Shown in pieces: positions 26,424-36,382 of a DNA stretch of 64,000 bases (its first letter is position 1; every line of letters starts with the position of its first letter). This DNA is from JAFGXT01 sp963677165 (GTDB taxonomy: Bacteria; Verrucomicrobiota; Lentisphaeria; Victivallales; SZUA-371), in contig CAXXSX010000001.1 of the NCBI GenBank assembly GCA_963677165.2, forward strand, positions 992,001 through 1,056,000, in the 5' to 3' direction. The notes beneath the pieces are model-generated. The model saw nothing but the letters and a program-made list of their open reading frames with translations, had not been told where the DNA came from and searched no databases. Made by a program: the position numbers and the translations under genes.

Positions 26424-28511
26424 CTAGCCGCCAACCTCAAAGACAAAGGGATAGGAGACCATAACCAGGCCGCCCCCCTTAGGAGCAGGGAAGCGCCAGT
26501 GAGAAATCGCCTTGCTCAGACAGCTTTCTACGCTCGAGTTGTTCATTGAAGAACTCGTCACAACAGCAGTGGCGACATTTCCTGTCTGATCAATGGTCCA
26601 CTTCACGACTATCTTACCGTGGAGCCCTTTCTTCTTGGCCAATTCCTTCTCATAACAGGCCTTAATCTCACGCTTGTGTTGATTAACAACCTTACGAATA
26701 ATTCGCTTATCTAGTGAACCGGAAACATCGGGACGTCCAGGTTTAAGCTTCGGTTTACCAACCTTCTTATCACCCAAGCTGGCCTCACCTTTGCCGTAGG
26801 AACGTCCTCCACCCTTACCGCCACCACGACCAGCGGTACCAAACCTGCCGACGCCAAAACCACCTCTGTTGGTTCCACCACCACCACGACCAGCACCACT
26901 CATGCCTAGGCCGTAGTTTCCATGGGTTGCACCAGCAGCTGCATTTGAATCAAATTCTCCCCATGCATCTACCGCATCATAGCCAGCACTTTCCATCCCT
27001 GTCCCGAGCAGAGAGGACATCTCCTGGCTGGAAGCGAGAAGACCTGAACCCATAGCAACACTGGTATCATGTGCTTTCTGAAGGGCCATATGATCGGAGC
27101 TTCCCTCGATAGCAAACTTGCCATCCAGTGCCATTTCGTCTGGTCGACCAACGTCTCCCTCTTCCTCTGCTGCCGCAGCCCCTTCTTCCTCTTCGGGCCC
27201 ACTCTCCTCTTCTTCCTCTTCTTCCTCTTCTTCCTCTTCTTCCTCTTCTTCTTCAATCTCCTCCGGTGTGATGAGTGCTTCAGCAAAAGCTGAATCCATC
27301 ATCAGCTGGTCAATGGCAAGGTCTTCAACACGGTTTGTAGTGAAAGACACCAGCACCAGGAAGCCGCTGTGCAACATGAAAGAAACACCGAGCGCTAACA
27401 TAAGTATCAGAAAACTAATCCCTGCAGCGCCAGTCAGCGCAATGAAGGGAATTGAGGCGGCAGGAAGCGAAACATAGTGAACAAGAAAGACAACGTCGCC
27501 AACCTCAACTTTTACGCGATTCTTACCATCTATCGGAACCGCAATACCGTCTCCGCCACGACGCGCGATGCCAGCAGAAACAGCTTCCTCGATGGTGAAT
27601 TTCTCTTTGCCATTGTGCTGGTTAGGGTCCACAACGACAAACCCACTCATCTCATCTGCTAGATACAGCACCCATTGATTGCCCTCTTTGCGGCAAAAAG
27701 TCCGCTTCGGCCCCACAGCATGGGACTCTACAGCGTAAGTCGCATCTTTGCTGGCACCAATCGAAATGTCTGTGGCCTTTTTGTATTGGTCAATGTGAAA
27801 GAGATTTCCACGCCACATCAACGCCACTTCAAGCGCCCCTGCGCCTCCTCGATACCTCTCCGAGAGAAAACGTCTCTCAAAATTGTCTCTAGGTCGGCGT
27901 TTCTTTTTCTTCTTTCTCTTCTTCTTCGGCGCAGGAGCCTGTCCAGGCTGTGGTAAGCCAAAGGGAGAGGACGAGACTTGACCACCACCGCCAAACCCAC
28001 CGCCAAAGGCTGCCGGCGAAGCACCAGTCCCTGACATCCCCGGCCTCGGAAATCCAGGTTGTGGATTCGGCGCGCCAAACCCCATGTTATTGGCAGACAA
28101 TCCACCGCCGGCGAAGACTTCGCCTGGCTCGGCTTGCTTGGGCTCCGTGGCTGCTTTCGACAATGCCTCCATGCTGGAGACCATCGTCGAGTCCTCCTCT
28201 TCTGCCACCTCAAAGTGAACTACGATCTTGGTATTACCAAGAACAATCTGGTCTCCGTCTTTGAGCAGAGTCTTGTTGACCCGTTCACCGTTGACCACTG
28301 TACCACTTGAACTTCCCAAGTCGATAATGTGGAACCCCTCATCCCTCGCTGGCTCGATCACCGCGTGGATCCTCGAGACCTTATCATCTTCAATCCTGAG
28401 ATGAGAGCTAGGGAGCTTGCCTATCTTGATCGGTGTCTGTTCCAAAGTCACCGTTCGTATCGACTGCCCACCCTGGAATATTTCGAAGCGAATGGGGGTT
28501 GTGCTTGCCAT
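26424..28511 (-). CDS. gltG: GltG-like protein: FHA domain, one membrane segment, AgmX/PglI C-terminal domain
   Basis: 695 residues from the ATG at 28511 (GGAG upstream); an upstream start at 28553 lacks one. Residues about 5-105 are an FHA domain (IKIGKLPSSHLRIEDDKVSRIH, LGSSSGTVVNG), which binds phosphothreonine peptides. A Gly/Pro linker, a basic KKKRKKKKKRRPR run and a second small domain follow, then one membrane helix (about 350-380, FIALTGAAGISFLILMLAL), an acidic run of about 20 Glu, a Gly-rich linker, and a TonB-like AgmX/PglI C-terminal domain (KRIIRKVVNQHKREIKACYE...VVKWTIDQTGNV). This order is that of Myxococcus GltG (PglI), part of the trans-envelope gliding machine. Last gene of the operon. 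Confidence 0.85.
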   Translation of the reverse strand: MASTTPIRFEIFQGGQSIRTVTLEQTPIKIGKLPSSHLRIEDDKVSRIHAVIEPARDEGFHIIDLGSSSGTVVNGERVNKTLLKDGDQIVLGNTKIVVHFEVAEEEDSTMVSSMEALSKAATEPKQAEPGEVFAGGGLSANNMGFGAPNPQPGFPRPGMSGTGASPAAFGGGFGGGGQVSSSPFGLPQPGQAPAPKKKRKKKKKRRPRDNFERRFLSERYRGGAGALEVALMWRGNLFHIDQYKKATDISIGASKDATYAVESHAVGPKRTFCRKEGNQWVLYLADEMSGFVVVDPNQHNGKEKFTIEEAVSAGIARRGGDGIAVPIDGKNRVKVEVGDVVFLVHYVSLPAASIPFIALTGAAGISFLILMLALGVSFMLHSGFLVLVSFTTNRVEDLAIDQLMMDSAFAEALITPEEIEEEEEEEEEEEEEEEEESGPEEEEGAAAAEEEGDVGRPDEMALDGKFAIEGSSDHMALQKAHDTSVAMGSGLLASSQEMSSLLGTGMESAGYDAVDAWGEFDSNAAAGATHGNYGLGMSGAGRGGGGTNRGGFGVGRFGTAGRGGGKGGGRSYGKGEASLGDKKVGKPKLKPGRPDVSGSLDKRIIRKVVNQHKREIKACYEKELAKKKGLHGKIVVKWTIDQTGNVATAVVTSSSMNNSSVESCLSKAISHWRFPAPKGGGLVMVSYPFVFEVGG
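27197..27260 (-). repeat. GAG/GAA microsatellite coding for poly-Glu
   Basis: Plus-strand ctcttcttcctcttcttcct units, repeating within the gltG-like gene and giving about 20 consecutive Glu just outside the membrane helix. Slippage in steps of three would not shift the frame. Confidence 0.8.
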
Positions 28512-28638
28512 CTTTATTGCTCCAGCGACCTGTTGGTTGAGACTAAGAACCACCCGCCCTTAGTCATATCACGAAAAAGCCTCACACAGCCCCTTCGACA
28601 GGTCCTCCCCTGCAAAGTTCCGTGCCTTGAAAAAAAGA

Positions 28639-28881
28639 CTATAGATCCTCAACCGATTTTAACATCTCATCGACGAAGTCTTCGCGCGCCTTAATCAAGC
28701 TGCTTAGATCGTCCAGATCTTGTGCCCGAATGCTCGTCTGATTTGGCATCTGAAGCTCACCTTCGATGGTGTCTTCCTCAAAATTGATCTCCTTGACCTT
28801 GGGGGCATCTTGCGCCAAAGCAGTGGACCCCAAAAGTACTCCAAAGACCACCATTAAACTAACTAGAAGCTCTCTTCGCAT
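28639..28881 (-). CDS. gltF: Small secreted GltF-like protein
   Basis: 80 residues, ATG preceded by AGGAGGAAGAG. Signal peptide 1-23 (LLVSLMVVFGVLLGSTALAQ) with cleavage after ALA-Q; the mature 57 residues are acidic and contain KVKEINFEEDTIEGELQMP and a C-terminal helix DFVDEMLKSVEDL. No enzymatic motif. Position between GltE-like and GltG-like genes is that of gltF in Myxococcus, so the name rests on synteny and the IEGEL.MP-type segment, not on a search. Probably a periplasmic subunit. Confidence 0.65.
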   Translation of the reverse strand: MRRELLVSLMVVFGVLLGSTALAQDAPKVKEINFEEDTIEGELQMPNQTSIRAQDLDDLSSLIKAREDFVDEMLKSVEDL

Positions 28882-28936
28882 CTCTTCCTCCTACCTGCCC
28901 CCTTTATAGCAAAGAAGGGGCTGCACTGAGAAGCTA

Positions 28937-30430
28937 TCACTGACCCTCAGGTGGAGTCGACCCTTCAGCTGGGTCGCCTTCCGGCGTTGCCCCAGCTGCC
29001 CCATCCTCTGGTGCCTCTTGTGCCTTGTTCTGCTCATCTTGAAGCCGCTGTAATTCTTCCATCTCTTTCTGGATCTTGAGCTGCTCAGCCTCCGCTGCCT
29101 TTTGAGCCGCCCAGATCTCCTCAATCTGAGCCACCCTTGCCTGAGCCTCCTCGACACGAACAGGGACCTGCGCCTTCGCGGTCGGCATCGCGAGAAACTC
29201 TTCAAACAGCTTCTTCGCTTTATCTAGATCACGGTGGTACTCCTGATACAACACCGCAAGGTTGTATTTTGCAGGCGAATACTCGGGATCCTTCTGCAAC
29301 AAATCATTATAGGTCTTCTCTGCAACATCCAGCTGACCAAGACCACGAGCAGCCACTGCCAGGCTCAATTCTGCTTCTCGATTCTCTGGCTCATTCTTCA
29401 GAATATTCGTATAAATCTCATACGCTGTCTGATAGTCCTGCACATTCACTGCAACCCCTGCCACATTGAGCATCGCCTCAGTAAAATTCGAGCGCAGTGC
29501 CATCGCTTGCTTGAAATTGACATAGGCCAGCGCAACCTCACCTCGCGCCAACCACACCAACCCATAGGTGTTGTACACTGGCGCCATCATTTCGTCGTTG
29601 ATGACCTTCGAATCATACTCCTGCTGAGTGATCTTTCCTTCTTCCAGTGACTTCTTTAGCTCCTCATTGCGCTCCTTCTGCTTCTGAATTGCTTGCTCGC
29701 ATACCAAGGTCGCCACTTCGAGGTTGTTGAGATTGTAGTATACAGCCGCCAAATTTTCGTAGCTGATGATGTTGTTCGAATCTCCGGCCAAAGCTTTGCG
29801 GACGTGCCGAACCGCTTCAGCAAAGAGGATCTTGGCCTCCTCCGGAACCTGGTAATCACGCTCGACCACCTGGCCTTTGCTCATCTTGAGTTCAGCACCC
29901 TCGTTGGCAGCGTGAAGCAGCTCCTCACCCTCCAAACGGTAAATCATCCCTAGATTGAGATTCCCTTGAACATGAAAATTGTCGACTCCGTTTTCATCGT
30001 TTACCACCTTGATAAACAACTCTTTAGCCTTGTCCCTTTGCCCTTGTTCTAACAACAATACGCCAAGATTCACATAGGAGTCTGCGAAAGCAGGCCGTGT
30101 CTTGATGGCCGCTTCATAAGCCTCTTTGGCTTTGTCTTTCTTTCCCTGTTCTTCGTAGACAAGCCCTAAGTTGTACCATGCTTCGCCAAATTGCTCATCT
30201 TCGTCAACCGCATCTTCAAAATGCTTGAGCGCTTGGGCTGGATTGCTCTCAACAAGAGCAATGCCCTTCTTGAACTCCTCCAATGCTTCCTTCTTGACGA
30301 TAGGTTTCTCCGCTTTTGTCCCAGTATTTCCATTGGGATCTTCTGGTGTCGGCTTAGGACCACAGCCAACCAAGGCCACCAGGGCGAAGAGCACAAATAC
30401 ACACCCCAAATGCTGCTTACTCATCCTCAT
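28937..30430 (-). CDS. gltE: GltE/AglT-like TPR lipoprotein
   Basis: 497 residues. Signal with lipobox LVALVGC (Cys23), then about nine TPR repeats (FGEAWYNLGLVYEEQGKKDKAKEAYEAAIKTRP, FADSYVNLGVLL...) and a Glu/Gln-rich coiled C-terminus ending in a Pro/Gly tail. In Myxococcus GltE (AglT) is an outer-membrane-linked TPR lipoprotein needed for adventurous gliding. The ATG at 30430 overlaps the stop of the GltD-like gene (ATGA) and has GGAGG six bases upstream. Spacing of 55 nt to the small GltF-like gene. Confidence 0.85.
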   Translation of the reverse strand: MRMSKQHLGCVFVLFALVALVGCGPKPTPEDPNGNTGTKAEKPIVKKEALEEFKKGIALVESNPAQALKHFEDAVDEDEQFGEAWYNLGLVYEEQGKKDKAKEAYEAAIKTRPAFADSYVNLGVLLLEQGQRDKAKELFIKVVNDENGVDNFHVQGNLNLGMIYRLEGEELLHAANEGAELKMSKGQVVERDYQVPEEAKILFAEAVRHVRKALAGDSNNIISYENLAAVYYNLNNLEVATLVCEQAIQKQKERNEELKKSLEEGKITQQEYDSKVINDEMMAPVYNTYGLVWLARGEVALAYVNFKQAMALRSNFTEAMLNVAGVAVNVQDYQTAYEIYTNILKNEPENREAELSLAVAARGLGQLDVAEKTYNDLLQKDPEYSPAKYNLAVLYQEYHRDLDKAKKLFEEFLAMPTAKAQVPVRVEEAQARVAQIEEIWAAQKAAEAEQLKIQKEMEELQRLQDEQNKAQEAPEDGAAGATPEGDPAEGSTPPEGQ

Positions 30431-33400
30431 TGCTCTCCTCCCGCCTCAGAATTGGCCGCTGCCTCTGGGCTCGCTTCTGGAGTGGTTTCATCCACAGCAT
30501 CCATCTCACCTTCTTCCAAATCGATGGGACCACGGGCCTTCTTCGTCTTGCGGCCCATAATCATCTCAATGTCGTCATAATGACCTGCACGATGCCAGGT
30601 GACAGAAGCGCGATCAGGTTGCGCCTTGATCTCAGATGCCGAGCGGTACTCCTCCGGTCGCAAATCAAAGAGGCGTCTCTGAGCAAGAGTCGTATAGTCT
30701 GAGAACCAACCCAATTCCGCTGCCTTCTCGACTGCAGTGACATAATAGCCAATTGCCTTTTGCTCAAACTTATCGGCAAACTCGAGCAAGAGGTCTTCGT
30801 AGATCAGGGATTGCTCTTCGTTGAGACGCTTCGGTACTGGTGCATTCTGAATCTGTGAAGCCACATCGTGATACATCATGCCAAGACGACACATCGAAGC
30901 CAAACCCCATTTCGGTGTGGGGAAACGCGTGATGACTTCAACGTAGATGGGCTCTGCCTCTTGCATGAGCTCGGCCTTCTTCTTGAGCTGACGCTGCAGA
31001 TGCGCTTCCATTTTGCGTTCGGCCACAGATTCATCGCTAAGTTGGACCGCAAGGGCCTGCCCAAAAATATACTCACCACGCATAAACCGAGCTTCTGCAG
31101 CAGCCTCATAGGCTTCCTTGCGATACTTCTCCTCTGTGGTCTCATCGGCCATCCACTTTTGAGTTTTTTTGCTCTCGTAGATCTCTTCTGCTCGCTCAAA
31201 AGACTTCAACGCCGAACGCTGCTGTTCTTTCTTCCAATAGCTACGCCCAATCGCCGTGTGAGCTGCAATGGTCTTGCTCTGAGGCCCAAGCTTAGCGTAC
31301 TTCTTCAGATACTCATTGTAACGCTCAATCGCGCTGTCATAGAGCCCCTGATCGAAGTAGATACGACCTGTGTTAAACTTGAGGTCGGAGATCTGCTGTT
31401 TGTCTTTGGGGAACATTTCGATGTAGCGATCATAGTCCTTTACCGCCTGCTCGTATTGCCCCAATCCACCCCGGAAAGCAGCCGCGTTTTGTAGAGCGAT
31501 CTGTGAACAAGGCACGTCGCTGACCAAACCTGACTCCACACAGGCGGTATCATTGCTGGGGTATTTGTCTACAAAAAGTTCATAGAACCGAGCAGCTTCA
31601 CTATAAACCGCGATTCCGTGATAGTTCTGACCAATGGCAAAGAGGGCCTTGGGGGCGAGCTCTTCATCGCCGCCATGTTCCCGCAGTAGGCGAATACGGG
31701 TCTCGATCGCCTTACCAATCTCCGAAGCATTCTCCCAATCGACACTCGCGTTCCATAAAGCCTTGGGCGCGTATGCTGAATACTCATACTTGGTCGCGTA
31801 GTCCTCAAAGCAAGTGGCAGCCTCCTCCCACTCCTTGGCCTCTTCTTTGTCGACGCAGAACTTGAAAGCAAGACCTACCTCTAACTCGTCCAATTTTACA
31901 TCAAAGGGAGGCTTGTAGAGCGCCGGCATCTCTTTGAATTTGATAACCCACTCCCACATCTCTTCAAAACGCTTACCGATATAGAGTGAATCGAGCATCA
32001 GGTTCGCAGATATCATCCCCAGTCGATGGTCTGGATGATTGACGGCTACCTCTTTGAAGCCATCAATTGCTTCTTCCATATGGTTGTGATCGTAATAGAT
32101 TCTCGCCGAAGTGTAACGGATATCGACAAGATGCTCGGCATCTTCGACGATTCTTGAATAGCGTTCACAAGCGGCGATGAGACGCTGCCTGCACTGAGCG
32201 ATCTCAAAACGAGGAAAAACAGGCTCCTCCCCTTCGGCCGTCTCCGGTGGAACGGGAATGGGCGGACATTCATCCGACGGGGTTTCTGCTAGCTTATTGT
32301 AGGCTAGAACAGCACCATAGGCGGCGTCGTTCGAGTACTTACCCTTCTCATCAATGTCGAGTGTCTGATCATATCGCCGCGCTGCCTCTGCCCAGTTCTT
32401 CTTCCAGTAAAGCAGCTCAGCGTAGTAATACATCATCTCATAGTTATCTTCAGCCTCTGGGAAGTTCTCAATATAGACCTTGTAGATCTCATAGGCCAAA
32501 GCGTAATAGGTCGCATTCTTAGTCGTCTGAGCGGTGAGGTGATACCACTTGGCAGTCTCTCGAGTGTACTCCTCCAAGAGCGCATAGTACTCTTTCTCTA
32601 GCTCTGGCGTCTTGCCCTCTAACTTGTCGTTATCTAGAGCCTTTCTGAATAATTTGACCGTCAGAATGATGGCCTCAGCAGTGAGGTCGGGATCATTCTT
32701 CGTCTCAATATTGAGCATAATCTCAATCTGATAGCCTACGTGCCTGAAATGGTTCACGTTATCAGAAATCAGCTGGTTGTAGATGATGATCGCTTTATCA
32801 ACTTGGCCATCCTCTGCGTAGAGCAAAGCCAAGCGCTCTAGCATGGAGTTTAGATGCTCATCATCGGAGGCATGCTTCTTAAAGAAACGCTTGGCCTTCT
32901 TAGCCGAAGCCTCGGTCCACATGCTGTAGGCGCGCACAAGATCTTTCGTCGCCTCTTTCTTCAACCCATTGCGGCTTGGGTCTTTCTCCGCCAACTCAAT
33001 GACGTCGACAAATTGTTGCAATGCGGTCTCTGGCTCACCAAGGTTGAAATAACACCAACCCGTCTTGTACATCGCATAGCCAGCGGTAGCGGTGCCAGGA
33101 GCAGCTGCGATAGCCAAGCTATACTGATCCAGAGCAGCGTCCATGTCTTCTTCGATATTGTAGGTATACTCTGCCATCCCCAAGTAAGCATCGCCGAGAT
33201 ACTCAGTCTCTGGATAGTCGCGAACGAGCTGCTGATACTTCTCATGAGCCTGGGCGGCGTAGCCAATCTCTTGGAGGTTGAAAGCCAAAAAGAAGAGCAC
33301 CTTGTCCATATTCTCATAGAGGGGAAACTCATCTTGAATCTTGGAGTACACTTCAATGGTCTCCGCTCGAGCTTCCTCTACGACCTTCAAGGCCTCTTCC

Positions 33401-33879
33401 TGCAGACGTAATGACTCTTGGGCTTTGGAGTCCTGCCCCTGATCCGCGTAGTCACGGGACTGCTCCAAGTAGTCGAAAGCCATCAGCTCGTGCTTCTTGG
33501 CCTTCTGCCAAAGCATCTCGGCCAGCCGCTCGTAGAGTACGGGAAGGTCCGGATCATCAATATCCGCGCCCTCAATACGACGTTTCAAAAGCTTGATCGC
33601 CTTCTCTTGGTACTCCGCAGCTTCACTCTGCCATGTCGCGATGCTCGCATCGCCTCGCTTGAAACCAGGCCCCTTCTCTTCTTCGTCTACGCCTTTGCGC
33701 TCAAAGGTCTTGCGTTCAAAATCGTCGAGCTTGGTCTCACCCTTGGACTCACTCTCTCCAAAGGGATTGTCCTGTGCCAGCGCGCTGCCCGATAGCAACC
33801 CAACCAAGCACAAAGAAAACAAGAAAAAACGCCCCCTTGGACGCCCACGAAGAGTGACCCCGTTTGTCCTCATTTGCAT
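30427..33879 (-). CDS. gltD: GltD/AgmU-like periplasmic TPR protein
   Basis: 1,150 residues, close to the size of Myxococcus GltD (AgmU). Signal peptide 1-36 (FFLFSLCLVGLLSGSALAQ). Many TPR-type repeats of the outer-envelope kind with long inter-repeat loops (YLGDAYLGMAEYTYNIEEDMDAALDQYSLAI, and others); the last 200 residues contain EEYRSASEIKAQPD and an Asp/Glu-rich tail. A periplasmic scaffold of the Glt machine is expected. Stop overlaps the GltE-like start by 4 nt, and the GltC-like gene lies 61 nt upstream. Confidence 0.85.
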   Translation of the reverse strand: MQMRTNGVTLRGRPRGRFFLFSLCLVGLLSGSALAQDNPFGESESKGETKLDDFERKTFERKGVDEEEKGPGFKRGDASIATWQSEAAEYQEKAIKLLKRRIEGADIDDPDLPVLYERLAEMLWQKAKKHELMAFDYLEQSRDYADQGQDSKAQESLRLQEEALKVVEEARAETIEVYSKIQDEFPLYENMDKVLFFLAFNLQEIGYAAQAHEKYQQLVRDYPETEYLGDAYLGMAEYTYNIEEDMDAALDQYSLAIAAAPGTATAGYAMYKTGWCYFNLGEPETALQQFVDVIELAEKDPSRNGLKKEATKDLVRAYSMWTEASAKKAKRFFKKHASDDEHLNSMLERLALLYAEDGQVDKAIIIYNQLISDNVNHFRHVGYQIEIMLNIETKNDPDLTAEAIILTVKLFRKALDNDKLEGKTPELEKEYYALLEEYTRETAKWYHLTAQTTKNATYYALAYEIYKVYIENFPEAEDNYEMMYYYAELLYWKKNWAEAARRYDQTLDIDEKGKYSNDAAYGAVLAYNKLAETPSDECPPIPVPPETAEGEEPVFPRFEIAQCRQRLIAACERYSRIVEDAEHLVDIRYTSARIYYDHNHMEEAIDGFKEVAVNHPDHRLGMISANLMLDSLYIGKRFEEMWEWVIKFKEMPALYKPPFDVKLDELEVGLAFKFCVDKEEAKEWEEAATCFEDYATKYEYSAYAPKALWNASVDWENASEIGKAIETRIRLLREHGGDEELAPKALFAIGQNYHGIAVYSEAARFYELFVDKYPSNDTACVESGLVSDVPCSQIALQNAAAFRGGLGQYEQAVKDYDRYIEMFPKDKQQISDLKFNTGRIYFDQGLYDSAIERYNEYLKKYAKLGPQSKTIAAHTAIGRSYWKKEQQRSALKSFERAEEIYESKKTQKWMADETTEEKYRKEAYEAAAEARFMRGEYIFGQALAVQLSDESVAERKMEAHLQRQLKKKAELMQEAEPIYVEVITRFPTPKWGLASMCRLGMMYHDVASQIQNAPVPKRLNEEQSLIYEDLLLEFADKFEQKAIGYYVTAVEKAAELGWFSDYTTLAQRRLFDLRPEEYRSASEIKAQPDRASVTWHRAGHYDDIEMIMGRKTKKARGPIDLEEGEMDAVDETTPEASPEAAANSEAGGEQ

Positions 33880-33940
33880 GACTATCCGTTCCTCTCCAAT
33901 TGAGCTTCACCTGGGTCTATGGGACCCAGGTGGCTTCTCA

Positions 33941-35701
33941 TTAGCGCCCGCATCGGGACGTGATGTAATACCAGTAGTAGCCCAACTCATCCTTCCAGTA
34001 TTCCCCGTCAAAGGTCCAGAAGAGATGCTCGTCGTCAGCCTTCATGAGGGCATCGATTTCTGCCTCGAAAGCCTGCATCGCGGTTGGGTCAAGTCCCTTT
34101 TGCTCCGCCATATCAGCGAATTTCTCAGTGGTCTCGATCTCAATGTCGAGCGCGCGGTTTTTGAGATCCTTGAGCTCATCGGCGACGCGCTCCAGGCGCG
34201 CCTTGGCCATACGACCCACCTCTACCGACGCAAAATTCTTGGTGAACTGGAGATCCTGAATCAAGGCCTGAGCCAACTCGTGCTTGGCCCAACCTTTCTC
34301 AAAACCCTGAATCTTGGCGATCTCATCGTCAACAGCAGTGACATAGTTCAAGAGACGGCTCAACTCGCGATCCTGCAATGCAGCATTCAGCACCTGCTGG
34401 GTCGTGGGATCAAACTCAGCGTCACTCTTTAGGATCTCCTCAAGGAACTTGTAGACATCCTCAGGCTGAATGAGATTTGTCAACTGGGCATCCAAGCGCT
34501 TCTGCAGCGGCGGATAAACCTCTTTGAACTCCTCAAGGATGTACATGACCCGATCGTAGTGACAGTTGGTGTAATAAATCTGGGCCTGCAGAAGCATCGC
34601 CTCAGGGTAGTATTCGTCGTTAAAAAACGGGCTGTTCAAGGTCAACAAGAGCCCCAAAGCCTTGTTGAAATTGTCAACGCGATAATAAGTCCAGCTCGCC
34701 TCAAAGAGTGAATCTAGCCACATCGGGCTCGATTGACCAAAGCTTGAGTAGTACTTGATCGCCGTATTCCAACTCTTCACGGCCTTGGGACGCTCTCCCC
34801 CAGTCCACAAGATATGCCCCACCTGATAGAACACCCGACCGAGAGACATGATAGCCAGCTCCTGCATGCGCTCCATGTCATCCGTCATGTCCTCTTGTTC
34901 CTGGATCCAACGCAAAACATTCTTGAATGAATCCACTGCGTTCATCCCTTCGTACTGACGCACGAAAGTAACGCCCTTAATAAAATTGGCGCGGGGATAG
35001 TAAGGGCTCGCCTCCTCGACATTCTCGAAAAAGAAGATGGCATCACTCAGCATACCGCTCGAGTAGGCTGCCTGACCCATTAACAAGCCCACTTCAGAGA
35101 GAATCGCAGGATCGACTTGCTCCGGGAAGTAATTGAGATAGTTATCATAAATACGCTGAGCCCGCTGGGGCTCACCAGGAAGCTCACGCGAAATCAGCAC
35201 CAACCATTGTAAGGTCGGCAGAAAATACTCGCTGGTCGGACCAATATTGAGAACCTTGTCAAATTGAGCCAAAGAAGACTGGTAGAGCCCCATCTGGTAG
35301 AGCGTACGACCTAGCTCATAGCTGGCCCGGCCACGCAGCGCCATCGCCGTATCGTCCTCAGCCTTGAGGACTTGGTGATAGAGCAAACTCGCTTGCGCGT
35401 GTTTGTTCTGCTTACTGTAGCCGTCCGCTTCCTCAAGGGTCTTGTAAGTCGCTGAGTTGGGATCCGCGACATATTGAGGTTCATCGGGCTGCGCATCACC
35501 ACCATCGGTGAAATCAAAGCTGCCATCATCGCCGCCTTGATCTCCGCCTTCACCGCCCTCATCGAAGTTGAACTCGCCGTCATCGCCCTCGTCTGTGCCC
35601 TCGTCGAAGTCAAAGTCATCGGCCCAGACATGCGTCGGCCCCAAGAACAGCAACACGACAGCCAACGCGCAGAAGGCACGAAGGTAAGATGGTACTCGCA
35701 T
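33941..35701 (-). CDS. gltC: GltC-like exported TPR protein
   Basis: 586 residues from the ATG at 35701, which follows AAGGGAGAGTCGA; the longer reading from 35767 has no such site. Signal peptide (YLRAFCALAVVLLFLGPTHVWA), a very acidic Asp/Gly linker (DDFDFDEGTDEGDDGEFNF), then TPR repeats of the same type as GltD and a helical C-terminus. First gene of the glt-like operon; order C-D-E-F-G is that of Myxococcus xanthus. The linker may bind calcium, which is a guess from composition. Operon promoter must lie in the 35.7-36.2 kb gap. Confidence 0.8.
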   Translation of the reverse strand: MRVPSYLRAFCALAVVLLFLGPTHVWADDFDFDEGTDEGDDGEFNFDEGGEGGDQGGDDGSFDFTDGGDAQPDEPQYVADPNSATYKTLEEADGYSKQNKHAQASLLYHQVLKAEDDTAMALRGRASYELGRTLYQMGLYQSSLAQFDKVLNIGPTSEYFLPTLQWLVLISRELPGEPQRAQRIYDNYLNYFPEQVDPAILSEVGLLMGQAAYSSGMLSDAIFFFENVEEASPYYPRANFIKGVTFVRQYEGMNAVDSFKNVLRWIQEQEDMTDDMERMQELAIMSLGRVFYQVGHILWTGGERPKAVKSWNTAIKYYSSFGQSSPMWLDSLFEASWTYYRVDNFNKALGLLLTLNSPFFNDEYYPEAMLLQAQIYYTNCHYDRVMYILEEFKEVYPPLQKRLDAQLTNLIQPEDVYKFLEEILKSDAEFDPTTQQVLNAALQDRELSRLLNYVTAVDDEIAKIQGFEKGWAKHELAQALIQDLQFTKNFASVEVGRMAKARLERVADELKDLKNRALDIEIETTEKFADMAEQKGLDPTAMQAFEAEIDALMKADDEHLFWTFDGEYWKDELGYYWYYITSRCGR

Positions 35702-35962
35702 TCGACTCTCCCTTAGCGCAGCAGAGCGCCCGGACTCGCAATTCTCTAAGCTTGGAGAATTGTTCACGATTTCAAAATCCCTTGAAAGCTAGCTGATTGA
35801 CCAAACCCAGCAAAACTAAGCCTCAGCGTGGCCGATGCTAGCGTCGCTTACCCTCTCCTGTCAACCAAGACAGCTTTGGCTCAATTGTCCTCTCTGATTC
35901 ATTGACCGGTGACTGGCGAGGCCGAAGTTCTGAACTCTATCTTCAAGGCGTTTTTTTCTTGA

Positions 35963-36010
35963 TTCGAACGCGCCTTCATGGGGCACGACCTCTTGCCCTC
36001 ACCCACGGCC
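35963..36010 (-). repeat. Two-box intergenic element, copy 3
   Basis: Minus strand: box A ggccgtggg at 36010-36002, 29 nt, box B cgcgttcgaa at 35972-35963. Faces copy 4. Confidence 0.65.
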
Positions 36011-36050
36011 TATTGGCCCTAGCCCCCCCCTGACTTGGACGCTCCCAACC

Positions 36051-36104
36051 GGCCGTGGGGATTCAACCTTAGCCTGTGACAGCAGCCACGCCGCGTTCGA
36101 AACC
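36051..36104 (+). repeat. Two-box intergenic element, copy 4
   Basis: Box A ggccgtgggg at 36051-36060, 30 nt, box B cgcgttcgaaacc at 36092. Confidence 0.65.
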
Positions 36105-36190
36105 AGAAAACCAGGCTCTTATACCCCACAAGGCCCACGATCTCCGCCACGCAGCCCTCGTTTCGCTGTTCCAGAAGCTCTGACCTAGAA

Positions 36191-36382
36191 TTAGGAAACA
36201 ACTCGGGTAAAAAAGACATAAGCCAAACCCGGGCGCCTCACCCCGTCGCGCATCACAAAGCGAATGTCATCAAAGCCCCAGCCTTGTCCCGTCCAAGTGT
36301 TGAGGCAGCGCTCGATTTCTTCTTCGGTGACCGGCGCCAACTCAATGACTTTGTATTCTATCTTCTTTGCAGGCTTGCTCAA
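36191..36382 (-). CDS. Small DUF4177-like protein
   Basis: 63 residues. TTG start overlapping the TGA of the HEAT-repeat gene (TTGA) with GGAGTGAGC upstream, so translation is coupled. The sequence KIEYKVIELAPVTEEEIERC followed by LNTWTGQGWGFDDIRFVM is the compact beta-alpha-beta form of DUF4177 proteins (Tyr-Lys-Val near the start, GW in the middle, a final hydrophobic strand AYVFFTRVV). Function unknown. No signal or membrane segment. Confidence 0.65.
   Translation of the reverse strand: MSKPAKKIEYKVIELAPVTEEEIERCLNTWTGQGWGFDDIRFVMRDGVRRPGLAYVFFTRVVS

Larger units (their letters stand above)
35702..36190. other. Non-coding stretch upstream of the glt-like operon
   Basis: 489 bp without a credible gene. 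It contains an inverted pair of two-box elements (copies 3 and 4) whose G-rich boxes lie near 36,002-36,060; otherwise nothing recognisable. The operon promoter is presumably here. Confidence 0.6.
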
